Origin: Aspidapion aeneum
Taxonomy: Eukaryota > Arthropoda > Insecta > Coleoptera > Brentidae
Length of the DNA stretch: 64,000 nucleotides
NCBI GenBank assembly: GCA_963576565.1
Contig: OY755039.1
Location: 82,448,955-82,512,954, forward strand
Reading direction: 5' to 3'
A model generated the notes under the pieces. That model was not told the DNA's origin. It made no database searches and saw only the letters and a program-made list of their open reading frames with translations. Of the stretch, positions 42,287-52,330 are shown piece after piece. A program made the position numbers and the translations under genes. Position 1 is the first letter of the stretch; each line of letters starts with the position of its first letter.

Positions 42287-43267
42287 TGTCAGGAATGAAT
42301 TTACCCCTGACTGTGCCACTGTATGAAACCATCTTGGAAAAACGAAAAACGCAAAATATGGTTCTGTTAAGATAAGAAAGTGGTTCCGCCTCCCTCCAAA
42401 ATGGTAAACAACTGGTTGCCGCCTACCACACAGAAAATTGGTTGATGACAGGAAAACTGCTGAAAAGTCTAGAGTGGGAGTCGTAATGGTTAAACGAGGG
42501 GATACATCAAGTAGATAGAGGGTTTTCCCTTTATCGTGATTGGCTATCAAAAAACTTTGAGATAAGAAAGTGTTGTCAATAAAAATGTTATTTTATTTCT
42601 GTTTTTGGTTAGGTTTTCTTGTCTAACACATTAACTATAATGATAGAGTAAAATCTAGGATTATAAGAAACGCCACTGACTTGGTTCCCCCAAGCTCTCC
42701 AAAGGGGGGATAATGAGTTCCCTACCAGGGTAGGTTGTCCCAGCCTCCCTTGCATAAAAAGCGTAACTTTGAGGAAACAAGTCGGTAGTTCAGTTTTGAG
42801 TCTTGAGGTTATTTAGCCTAAAGTTCTCTTCACTTAAAAGTTAATTTTTGATAAATTAACATTTTAGTATTTTTATTTTATTTTTTCAAAATAATAATTG
42901 TTCAAAATGATATACATGCCACCAGGGCAGTATTTCCCGATAGTACTCTGGTAAGTTATATTTTTTGTATTTAGCTTAAATTGTCATTTGGATCTTGTCT
43001 TGCTGTTAATTAATTTTATATTGCTTTTGACTTTATGTTTTTTTTGATGTTTTTGATTTTATTTTATTATTTTATTAACTTACAAAATTAATAATTTTGG
43101 ACATCGTTTATGTAACAGAGTTTTTTATTTATCAATTATAAATTTGTCAATTTAATTATTTGGTTCTTTTTATTTTATTTGGATTATTGATTGGATCAAC
43201 CATACATGCGAGATCCTAACGGTACACTCGCATTTAGGGATTGATTTAACCAAAATCACACCCGACA
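42287..43267 (+). repeat. 3' LTR, 981 bp
   Basis: Same length as the 5' LTR and almost identical to it. It ends CCCGACA and is followed by the ATAT target duplication. The near identity means recent insertion. Confidence 0.92.
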
Positions 43268-43271
43268 ATAT

Positions 43272-44340
43272 TATGGAGGTTTTGTTATTAAATAACATGC
43301 TAATTTTAAAGGATGTAATTTGCATTTTGAGAAAAAAGCTTCATATAAACATATGTATGCATGTCCTAAACAACTTGTGAGATACAAGGTGTTTAAAGAT
43401 TTTCAGCAAATTTCCTTTTTTATTAATATATGTGATACTGCTCTAGATATTTTTGTAAAGTTTTATATTCTGTTTGCCTATATTAAACACTAAGTACCTA
43501 GTAACTAATTAATATCTTATTTTTTCACAAAATGAAAACTCAAAAAAAAATAAAAACGTACAAAATTTCAACATACAACAGCACTGCACCCGTTAGTTAA
43601 AAGGCTGCAAGTAATTTTTTTTCAAAATTAGGTTTATGGTCTCGACGGATTTTCCATCATATCCTTCGTAATTAAATTAAAAAAAAAACTTTAAAAAAAT
43701 CAATTAGCAGTAACTGTAGTACTGCCTTATAAACAATTAAAACTTTGAAGTCGTTTTTTCCGAACCACACTTTCGTCACTTGCGCCCTTTTAACTACCGG
43801 GGGCAAAACAGGTATGCTAATTTTTCATATAGTAACGACTTTTTTAATAATGAACTTGATGCTGCAATTTTATCTATGATCCCTTAATTTGAGTTGGACC
43901 CAATACCGATTTTTCAATCGGTTAATCGATTTCTTAGATTTTTTATGTATTTTAGCACCAAACATGATCTTTCGCAACTAAGATGTGAGATATTGGCAAG
44001 GCCGTACCGAAGGGGAAGATCAAGGGGATCAATCCCCACCAAAATAATCAACAAAGTGTGTTAAAAGAGATTTTACAACAGCAACACAAATAAGAAACAA
44101 AATTGTACAATATTTTTATTACAATTTTTTCTCCCGATTTTTTCTTCTGGATATTGTTATTGTAAAAAGATATTAATAAGTGCCATTATCACATTATACT
44201 TATTTTAATATAAAAGTAACTGTAACAATCAAACGAGTAACGCAGGCCTGGAGTTATTACATACAGATTTTTTAAATTTAGATGTTTAATGTTTTAATTA
44301 CTTCGTTTGTCAAATATGCAAAAATAAATATTAATAATTT
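43272..44340. other. Right part of the hAT-like element; no coding sequence
   Basis: AT-rich non-coding DNA continuing the element after the LTR insertion. No transposase motif seen. Confidence 0.5.
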
Positions 44341-44433
44341 GGAATAGGCCTGCGGCCCAGCCGCCCTAAATTGTACCGGCCCACCGGGCATTTGAGCGGT
44401 TGCCCGCCTGTCCCATCCAACCCTGGTCATCGT

Positions 44434-44600
44434 ACACTTTTCCATACATTCCTCAGATGTGCGGAAAAATTTCTGCACACGGGTGAAATTTAACGTTTTC
44501 TGATAATGCAAATCATATGTGGTCGTAGAAAATAGTTGTTTTCGTAACAAGTGCGGAAAGTTATACCTTTGTTATTCTCGACCACTGCGCTTAATTTTTA
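44434..44600 (+). repeat. Dispersed repeat, right part, after the hAT insertion
   Basis: The segment 'acacttttccatacattcct' and 'gtgaaatttaacgttttctg' matches the 57420-57480 part of the uninterrupted copy. With 38570-38825 it restores the pre-insertion order. Confidence 0.7.
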
Positions 44601-44696
44601 TTGTATTTAATATTATGTCCATTGTTCAGTTCATTGTTTTCATATCCGTGGGCCATTTTTATCGCACAAAATGCGCAAAAAACTAAAATATCTATA

Positions 44697-46109
44697 CAGG
44701 GTGTCCCATTAAGGATGGCAGCCAGATTTATCTCAGATACTAGTATAGCTACGACTTCGGGAAATTTTTTTTACAACAAAATCGAGTCTTGTGAATTCAC
44801 CTAAAATATTTTTGTTTCTGTAGCTCCCCGCTAGGGGGTAGTAGTAACACCTCCCAACTATAAAAATTGCATTTTATGACAAAACTCTATGATAAACTTA
44901 AGTAAATTTTACCATATTCGTATTCCTTGAAAAATTCTGCATGATTTGGACCTCCCACTTGTACCTCTTTCTCACTTCCCCACATGGATGGAATGAAAAT
45001 GTCACTTTTTATTAAAAAAATAATTACTTCTACGTGGTCTCTTAATATTTATTTGACTTATTAAGAAAACCCTAAAAACTGCAAATATTCTTGATTTTCT
45101 ATTTAAATTAAAATTTTTTCGAAAGAGGAAATTTTTTTAAAGTAGCAAACCAAAAAACTTAAATTTCTTAAAAAATTCAGATACAAACCCATTAATATTT
45201 TTACTTGGAGTTGTTAAGCGATATTTATTTAAGATACTACTGAAATCCGCAAGTCAAAATTTGACTTAGTTTTGAAGATATTTAAAAAATAGTTTTATTT
45301 GTGTATTATGTGATCAGACGAGACCTTATTTTGTTATTTGCATGTGTCACATCTGTTATAATTTTTGGACAGTTTAATGTTTATTGACGTTTTATAAATC
45401 TTTATGTCAAAAACAAATTATAAAACGTCAATAAACATTAAATTGTCCAAAAACACACACACATGCAAATAACAAAATAAGGTCTCGCCTCAACACATAA
45501 TACACAAATAAAACTATTTTTTAAATATCTTCAAAACTAAGTCAAATTTTGACTTGCGGATTTTACTAGTATCTTAAATGAATATCGCTTGACAACTTCA
45601 AGTAAAAATATTAATGGGTTTGTATCAGAATTTTTTAAGAAATTTAAGTTTTTTGGTTTGGAACTCCTCTTTCGAAAAAATGTTAACTTAAACACAAAAA
45701 TCAAGAATATTTGCATTTTTTGGGTTTTCTTAATAAGTCAAATAAATAATAAGAGTAGGTTTAGTTTCGACATAGAAGTAGTTGTTTTTTAAATAAAAAG
45801 TGACATTTTCATTCCATCCATGTGGGGAAGTGAGAAAGAGGTACAAGTGAGAGGTCCAAATTATGCAGAATTTTTCAAGGAATACGAATTAAGTAAAATT
45901 TGTGTATGTTTATCATAGAGTTTTGTCATAAAATGCTATTTTTATATTTGGGAGGTGTTATTACTGCCCCCTAGCGGGGAGCTACAGAAACAAAAATATT
46001 TTAGGTGAATTCACAAGGCCCGATTTTGTTATAAAAATTTTTTTCCCGAAGTCGTAGCTGTACTAGTATATGAGATAAATCCGGCTGCCATCCTTAATGG
46101 GACACCCTG
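44697..46109. mobile_element. 1.4-kb near-complete palindrome with Tc1/mariner-like ends
   Basis: It starts CAGGGTGTCCCATTAAGGAT and ends with the reverse complement, flanked by TA on both sides (44695-44696 and 46110-46111). The two ~690-bp halves are near-perfect inverted copies all the way to a centre at about 45410 ('gacgttttataaatctttat'). TA duplication and CAGGGTG ends fit a Tc1/mariner-type foldback. Two short frames (44601-44804, 45589-45792) lack domains. Confidence 0.82.
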
Positions 46110-46111
46110 TA

Positions 46112-46388
46112 TATCACTTTAGCGAATTATTTACAACTGGTCAAATCGACATTCTTACTGAAAACCGTACAATGAATGAATAAATGATGAGTAATTTGTA
46201 TTCTACAAAAAATGAGTTATACCCAGTCTCACCAGATTATCAAAAAGTCAGTTTTTAAATTTTACATTTTTCCAATTGTTAACTTTTTTATTCTGCAACT
46301 TTTATATAAATGATTTTTGGTAGAATAACTTATTTTTACGAGTTCTACAACCTGTTAAAATGAATGACTCAACTTTGAGAACACCCTG
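46112..46388. other. Intergenic, ends with a further 'acaccctgta' terminus
   Basis: Nothing coding. 'gaacaccctgtatatc' at 46379 is a second terminus of the CAGGGTG type, whose partner was not identified. Confidence 0.35.
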
Positions 46389-46627
46389 TATATCTTTGCG
46401 TTTCAGATGATTTTAAAACATTTTTTGCGCGCCTGCCGGCCGTCTGTCTGTATTTCTGTCTGAAACGACCAACGTGCAAAACTTAAAATGTGCTTTAGTG
46501 ATTAATGAAATTTTGTACATAGGTTGGGGGTTTTGGTTCTAAAAGGTCCCATTTAAAAATAAATAAGCCAAACAAAGGTGAGGGTCGAGTCGTGTGAGAT
46601 TAGATGCCCAAAAATTGGCAGAGTTTT
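46389..46627 (+). mobile_element. (GTCT)n hairpin-end repeat family, copy F (partial)
   Basis: It has 'tatatctttgcgtttcagat', a short GTCT stretch (46440-46463), 'aacgaccaacg', a fragment of the internal unit and the 3' tail 'aaattggcagagt'. Both hairpins are lost or decayed. The start coincides with the end of an 'acaccctgta' terminus. Confidence 0.7.
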
Positions 46628-47407
46628 TTTCAGACTACCCAGTACCAGAAACGGGCTTCCAGCTTTGTTTTAAGCAATTAAAAATTCGTCTAGAAAACTG
46701 ATGTTCATATGTTTTTAAATTTAATGTGAAAACCCTTTTTTCCATGGAAAAGAGCATGTAACACCGAACTTTTCCAAAATATACCAATTCATCTTTTCAG
46801 CTAAGAAATATGATGTGCCGATATGTGCCTTCTGGAAAACTTTCGGCTATATAAATTGATGAAGTTTTATTTTTCTACAGGAAATAATTTAATACATTTT
46901 TCGGTTGGACAAAGTCATAAATGTCCTTTGGAAAGGACCAATCACACTGAAAGAAATCCTTCACGACCAGAAAAACATATTATGTAGGGTGGGTGTACAT
47001 ATTATCGACAGTGTACATATTATCGACAGTTTCTCGGTTTGTTTTAAATACTAAAATCCAGGTAGCTTGCACCTGAATAAAGTCTATTTTATAAGAAAAA
47101 GTCATTATTTGTGGACATGTTGGCAGCACTGCATAAAACATATCCCCACTACATCTCTCGAAAAATACGCGGGAAATTGTGAAAGTTGACGAAAAGTCCT
47201 TAATGGGTTGAGGCTTCTGTTAATGGTGTTAAGAAACAGGTAAGATTTGAACTAATATAACTAACATAATTTTATATTTACGTATAAAAAAATATAATAA
47301 TTTATTTTTTTACAATAAATGGGTATAAAAATAAAATAAAGAATAAAAATATAATAAAAGTTAAACTCTAAACTCACACACGCAAACATACATCCCCAAG
47401 CACACAT
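46628..47407. other. Intergenic DNA; 3' UTR of the following retroelement fragment at its end
   Basis: A short duplication 'gtgtacatattatcgacag' occurs twice in tandem at about 47001-47030. From about 47280 to 47407 AT-rich sequence is probably the 3' untranslated part of the minus-strand retroelement fragment. Confidence 0.4.
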
Positions 47408-47701
47408 TTAAAGATTGAAAATTTCGTCTAACTGCTGCATGTCGGGAATGGTTCCTATGACTGTAGCTGCATTTCCCCTTTGAATGGCAAGGCTTAACCT
47501 CTGAATCAAAAATGAGGTTGATCTAGGTTCGTGGTACTTACATTCGATTTTGGCACCAAGTTCTTTGACAAAATTTTTAGCTTTTTCCCCCCACGGTCCA
47601 AAAATCTCTACAGAAAAAGGAACACAAATATAATTTTGAGATAATTCTGAATATTTGTTTATTTTAATTTGTTCCCTTATTTTTACCCCTTCTCCCGCTT
47701 T
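47408..47701 (-). pseudogene. Retroelement polyprotein C-terminus, ~97 codons, 5' truncated
   Basis: The minus-strand frame lacks a start codon and ends at the stop 47410-47408. It encodes ICVPFSVEIFGPWGEKAKNF, VKELGAKIECKYHEPRST and SFLIQRLSLAIQRGNAATVI. The pattern 'P...E..GPWG..A..F...L' followed by 'R...FL.QR.S.AIQRGNAA...GT' is a recurrent C-terminal block of retroelement RT polyproteins in animals. I do not assign the clade. It is cut off at 47701, exactly where the satellite leader begins, so it is another truncated copy abutting this satellite. Confidence 0.75.
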
Positions 47702-48319
47702 TTACAAGCTTTTATTTAACTTCAGATGTTCTGTCTAACTAACTAACAATCAAATCTTGTGAAGCGTTTTTGACACACTTCCCATTATCCGATTTGGATG
47801 AAATGTGGTACAGACATAGAGGTCCCATGACAATACATTAAGAAAAAAATGTCCTCCCACCCCTACCCCCACCCCTTCTATAGAAAAATGTGTTTTTGAC
47901 ACACTTCCCGTTATCCGATTTGGATAAAATTTGGTATACAGATAGTGGTCCGATGATAATACAACAATAAGAAAAAAATATCCAACCACCCCTACCCCCA
48001 ACCCCTTCCTTGGAAAAATTTGTTTTTGACACACATCCCGTTATTCGATTTGGATGAAATTTGGTATACATATAGTGATCCGATGACAATACAATATTGA
48101 GAAAAAAATATCCTCCCACTCCTACCCCCACCCCCTTTCATAGAAAAATGAGTTTTTGACACACTTCCCATTATCCGATTTGGATGAAATTTGGTATTCA
48201 CATAGTGGTCCGATGACAATACAACAATATTGAAAAAATATCCTCCCACCCCTACCCCCACCCCCTTCCATAGAAAATGCATTTTTGACACCCTTCCCAT
48301 TATCCGATTTGGATGAAAG
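47698..48319. repeat. ~128-bp satellite array, about 4.3 units plus leader
   Basis: The marker 'tttttgacaca(c/t)(t/a)tccc' starts at about 47767, 47893, 48023, 48153 and 48281 (spacing 126-130). Each unit contains 'ccgatttggatgaaatttgg', 'ccgatgacaatacaa' and a C-rich 'cctacccccacccc' tract. A ~70-bp leader (47698-47766) is also present at 8342. Minus-strand Gly/Val-rich frames across the units are repeat artefacts. Confidence 0.85.
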
Positions 48320-48786
48320 GAGGAGGCACTAAATACATTGTTTACCGGGACGCGTCAGATGAGCTGAATTTGAGATATGTTGAAGGACAAACATTCCTGA
48401 TATTTTTACCACAAAAAATTAGGGGGGTCATAGGATTCGTTTTCGAGCTATACTTATTTAAATGTGCGCCACTGAAATATGGGAAAATATGACCATTTGT
48501 AGTTTTTTTGTAATAACTTATCGCCAAATAAAAATAAAAAACTGATATTAGCTTTACTTTATCGGTAAGAGAGTTCTTTTAAGAATTTTATAAGTTTTTG
48601 ACATATAGTTTCCGTCACATACCTACAGAGTGGCTCAAAATAATTAAAAAAAATACAGGAAAAATACCTGAGATTTATTAAATATAAAGAAAGGAAACTA
48701 AAAATGCATGGTCAAAATTAACTTCACTTGCTTTCGTGTGAGTCGCTTTAACTATTCTAGAGTGATGTTTGCATAATAGGTTATGT
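48320..48786. other. Intergenic, nothing recognised
   Basis: AT-rich DNA with no coding or repeat signal beyond the neighbours. Confidence 0.35.
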
Positions 48787-48894
48787 GTTTTATTATTATG
48801 ATAATATTAGAATGTTAGAAAATTATTTTTTATTTTTAGTGCATTTTATAAGATCTTGTGACTTAAAAAAATTTTTTTACCAATTTATTTTAAT
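48787..48894. repeat. Single arm of the 10.4-10.9 kb foldback family
   Basis: 'ttattattatgataatatta' followed by 'gaatgttagaaaattatt' and 'agtgcattttat' matches 10757-10869 directly. Only one arm is present. Confidence 0.75.
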
Positions 48895-48984
48895 GAAAAA
48901 ATTGATTCTGGTTGTTAGGATAGCATTAAATTTTATTAAAAAAAACAAAAAGAAATCATATAATATATTTTTTTATCTAAAAAA

Positions 48985-49520
48985 GGACTTACTTTCTCGT
49001 GGAAGGTCACTCTGGTTGAAGCTTTCTTGTGTAGTAGCTTCGGACAGGACAAGTGTACGGACAGTCGTACTGGCAGGTGGACGGTTTTTTGACGCTTGTA
49101 GAATGGACGGACTTTCTAGTGGAAGTTCCCTCTGCTTGATGATCTCTTGCGTAGTGGCTTCAGACAGGACAAGTGTACGGACAGTCGTACGGCCAGGTGG
49201 ACGGACTTTCTCGTGGAAGGTCGCTCTGGTTGAAGCTCTCTTGCGTAGTGCCTTCGAACAGGACAAGTGTACGGACAGTCGTACTGGCAGGTGGACGGTT
49301 TTTTGACGCTTGTAGAATGGACGGACTTTCTAGTGGAAGTTCCCTCTGCTTGATGATCTCTTGCGTAGTGGCTTCAGACAGGACAAGTGTATGGACAGTC
49401 GTACGGCCAGGTGGACGGACTTTCTCGTGGAAGGTCGCTCTGATTGAAGCTCTCTTGAGTAGTGGCTTCGGACAGGACAAGTATACGGATAGTCGTACTG
49501 ACATGTGGGCGGTTGGACTT
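48985..49520. repeat. 214-bp higher-order tandem repeat (120 + 94)
   Basis: The marker 'tttct(c/a)gtgg' lies at 48993, 49113, 49207, 49327 and 49421, giving spacings of 120, 94, 120 and 94. Alternating monomers are two related types that share 'acaggacaagtgtacggaca' and 'gtacggcc/gtactggc aggtggacgg'; the longer type has an extra 'ttttttgacgcttgtagaat'. Both strands are open over long distances (for example minus frames with TTVRTLVLSEATTQE), so a repetitive protein cannot be ruled out, but no start, domain or stop context supports it. Confidence 0.8.
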
Positions 49521-50130
49521 TAGTCAGGCATTCTTCCTACTGGCGTCGGCGGCGGTTTCTTTGTTCGAAGGACCAATGTGCTGGATCCGGTTCGAAGGAC
49601 CAATGTGCAAGCTGTGCTTGACAATTACACTTGCTTAACTCGGCTTGGTTAAGCAGCGGAATTAAAGTAAAAAGTTTACTGCCAAGGAGCAGCCTCACTC
49701 CCTGCAATGACCAAGAAGGCTTATGGTACAGTAAACTTAAGTAGTTATAGTGAGAACAACTATCAAATTTTGAATCTCCTTTATTAAGATAAATCCTCTC
49801 TTTTTATATTTACAAATTGTTTTGGTTCATGCGAAATTATTAAATATAAAATTCAATATTTCGTGTTAATTTATAAACTAAATAATTTATATAATTTAAA
49901 TAGGTAAACTTGAGAAGGTTAGTTTATGTTATTAAAACCTAATTTCTCAAAATCACCTGTTTAAATAATAAATTTAACTAAAAATGAAGAAATGAACATT
50001 TATGAAAAATGGTAAAAAAATCAAATCTGTTTAATTTTGTAATTAAACATATACTTAGTAGGGTAATAGACTGTTGAAAATTCTGTGGGATTTTTGAGGT
50101 TGCTCTACGGGGCCATAAAAAAGAAGGAGA
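49521..50130. other. Spacer with a short direct repeat, nothing coding
   Basis: 'ggttcgaaggaccaatgtgc' occurs twice (about 49565 and 49590). The rest is unique and AT-rich. Confidence 0.35.
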
Positions 50131-52197
50131 TGGGACAATTCGCCGCGGCCGATTCGCCGCAGCCGATTCGCCGCAGCCGATTCGCCGCGGCCGATTCGCC
50201 GCGGGACAATTCGCCGCGAAATTTTTTGTTTTATGATATTATACCATTGGCAATTATTTAAACAGTTTTATTTTGCTTGCATATAATATATTTGTTTATT
50301 TGTTTGATCATAACTTTTTCAAACTTTTATTTGGTGGTTAGTATAATACAATTCAACATTTTTTTTATTAGAAAAATAAATAAAATGGCGGATTTTCCTA
50401 TTTATGAACCGATTTGCATCAAACTCGGAACTTTGAGATCTTTCAGATCGCTGATTATTATTTTTAACCTAGTTTTAAAAAATCAAAATGGCGGTCCCAC
50501 AATGGCGCACTTTCTTATTTATAAACCGATTTGCCTCAAACTTAAAACATTGCGGCGCTTAAGGTAACTTAATACAATTTTTGACTTAAATTTAAAAAAA
50601 TGAAAATGGCAGTTCCACAATGGCGCACTTTCTTGTGTATAAACTGATTTGCCTCAAAATTGGGGGGGGGGGGGCTGATGCCTCTGGGGGGCTGAAGCCT
50701 TATGATGGTGAATTTTATACACGTTAATATTTTTATTCATGAAATATGTGAAAAATATCTAAAAAAAATCTTAGGCTTGGGGGGCCTAGGCCCGAGGAAT
50801 CCGCCATTTTCAGATTTTAAAATTTAAGTCAAAAATTGTATTGAGTTACCATATAGGCGCCCGGATGTTTCAAGTTCAGGGCAAATTTTTAAAAATCAAA
50901 ATGGCAGTTCCACAATGGCGCACTTTCTTATTTATAAACCGATTTGCCTCAAACGTAAAGCCTAAGGTAACTCAATACAATTTTTGATTTAAATTTTAAA
51001 ACCTGAAAATAGTGGATTCCTCGGGGCCTAGGCCCCCCCAAGTCTAAGATTTTTTCATGAATAAAAAGATTAAAGAGTATAAAATTCGCCTTCATGAGAC
51101 ATCGCCCCCCCCCCAGAGGCATCAGCCCCCCCCCATTTTGAGGCAAATCGGTTTATTAATAATAAAGTGCGCCATTGTGGATCCACCATTTTGATTTTTT
51201 TAAGTTTATGTTAGAAATCATAATTAGCGACCTGAAACACCCCCAAAATTTTAAATTTAATGCATATTGGTTCATAAATGGGAAAATCCGCCATTTCGGA
51301 TCCGCCATTTTGTTTTTTATTTAAGTTCAGAATTTGATGCATATCTGTTCATAAATGGGGAAATCCGCCATTTTGAGGCAAATCGGTTTATAAATGAGAA
51401 AGTGCGCCATTGTGGAACCGCCATTTTGATTTTTTAAAAGTTTAAGTTAGAAATCATAATCAGGGACCTAAAACTCCCCCAAAATTCCAAATTTAATGCA
51501 TATTGGTTCATAAATGGGAAAATTCGCCATTTCGGATCCGCCATTTTGTTTTTTTATTTAAGTTTATGTTAGAAATCATAATTAGCGACCTGAAACACCC
51601 CAAAGTTCAGAATTTGATGGATATCGGTTCATAAATGGGAAAATCCGCCATTTTGAGGCAAATCGGTTTATAAATGAGAAAGTGCGCCATTGTGGAACCG
51701 CCATTTTGATTTTTTTAAAGTTTAACTTAGAAATCATAATCAGGGACCTAAAACTCCCCCAAAATTCCAAATATAATGCATATTGGTTCATAAATGGGAA
51801 AATCCGCCATTTCGGATCCGCCATTTTGTTTTTTATTTAAGTTTATGTTAGAAATCATAATTAGCGACCTGAAACACCCCAAAGTTTCGAGTTTGATGCA
51901 TATCGGTTCATAAATGGGAAAATCCGCCATTTTGGATCCGCCATTTTATTTATTTTTCTAATAAAAAAAATTGTTGAATTGTATACCATCCCCAAATACC
52001 TAGTTGAAAAACTATAAAATAAATAAACAAATATATTATTTAAAGTCAAGCTAAATAAAACTGTTTAAACAATTGCCAATGATAAAAGCATAAAATAAAA
52101 AATCTCGCGGCGAATTGTCCCCTGCGGCGAATCGGCCGGCGGCGAATTGCACCGCGGCGAATCGGCTGCAGCAAATCGGCCGCGGCGAATTGTCCCC
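50131..52197. mobile_element. 2.1-kb foldback with GCCGCGGCCGATTC-repeat ends
   Basis: Both ends are short tandem arrays of 'cgccgcggccgatt'-like 14-15-mers bounded by GGGACAATTCGCCGC and its complement (50132-50235 and 52097-52196). Next to them 'ttttatgatattataccattggca' and its mirror continue the inverted repeat. The interior (50390-51960) is a repeated unit with 'aaaatggcggatttt', 'tataaaccgatttgcctcaa' and 'cgccattgtgg' in both orientations. G/C homopolymers lie at 50660 and 51100. No transposase. Confidence 0.8.
50390..51960. repeat. Internal array of 'ccgccattttg' units in both orientations
   Basis: Minus-type units (with 'cataaatgggaaaatccgcc' and 'atttcggatccgccattttg') recur about every 75-280 bp from 51270 to 51955; plus-type units occupy 50390-50960. 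The symmetry centre is near 51000. Short Met-Ala-Asp-Phe-Pro frames come from 'aaaatggcggattttcct'. Confidence 0.7.
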
Positions 52198-52209
52198 TAC
52201 CAAAAAAAA

Positions 52210-52330
52210 AAGGCGAGGTGACTTTATCTATAAACAAATAAACTAAAAACTACACTAAGTAGCGGCTCGTTTGGAAAATACTAAAATAAAATTGTTTCGG
52301 TAAGTTTTTTTACCTCATTTTTCAGGCAAT
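52210..52330 (+). repeat. Dispersed repeat shared with 33030-33150
   Basis: Forward-orientation partner of the 33.0-kb segment ('actttatctataaacaaata', 'gtttcggtaagtttttttac'). Confidence 0.65.

Larger units (their letters stand above)
38948..43267 (+). mobile_element. Young non-autonomous Ty3/gypsy-like LTR retrotransposon
   Basis: Two 981-bp LTRs (38948-39928 and 42287-43267) begin TGTCAGG and end CCCGACA and are flanked by ATAT duplications (38944-38947 and 43268-43271). Reading by eye I found one difference between the LTRs (the C/T at about 39617 versus 42956). The internal 2358 bp has a PBS-like TGG start, an intact gag, a frameshift ORF and a G-rich purine tract. Reverse transcriptase, RNase H and integrase are absent, so mobilisation would have to rely on enzymes of a relative. 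Full-length autonomous relatives are usually 5-8 kb. Confidence 0.92.
38826..44425. mobile_element. hAT-like non-autonomous element, split by an LTR retrotransposon
   Basis: The termini are CAGGGTTGGATGGG (38826) and CCCATCCAACCCTG (to 44425), flanked by a perfect 8-bp duplication GTCATCGT (38818-38825 and 44426-44433). An 8-bp duplication with CAGGG ends is characteristic of hAT transposons. About 1.28 kb belongs to this element once the 4.32-kb LTR retrotransposon and its duplication are removed. No hAT transposase (RYxK or dimerisation region) is seen, so it is non-autonomous. G+C-rich subterminal parts (44340-44420) include 'gcccaccgggcatttgagcg'. Confidence 0.88.

Noticed and set aside
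47750..48300. Gly/Val-rich proteins on the minus strand
   Set aside because: Three overlapping frames arise from the ~128-bp satellite units read in different phases.
48785..49523. A repetitive protein gene on either strand across the 214-bp repeat
   Set aside because: Both strands are open, the unit is not a multiple of three, and there is no start context, signal or domain. Called as repeat DNA.
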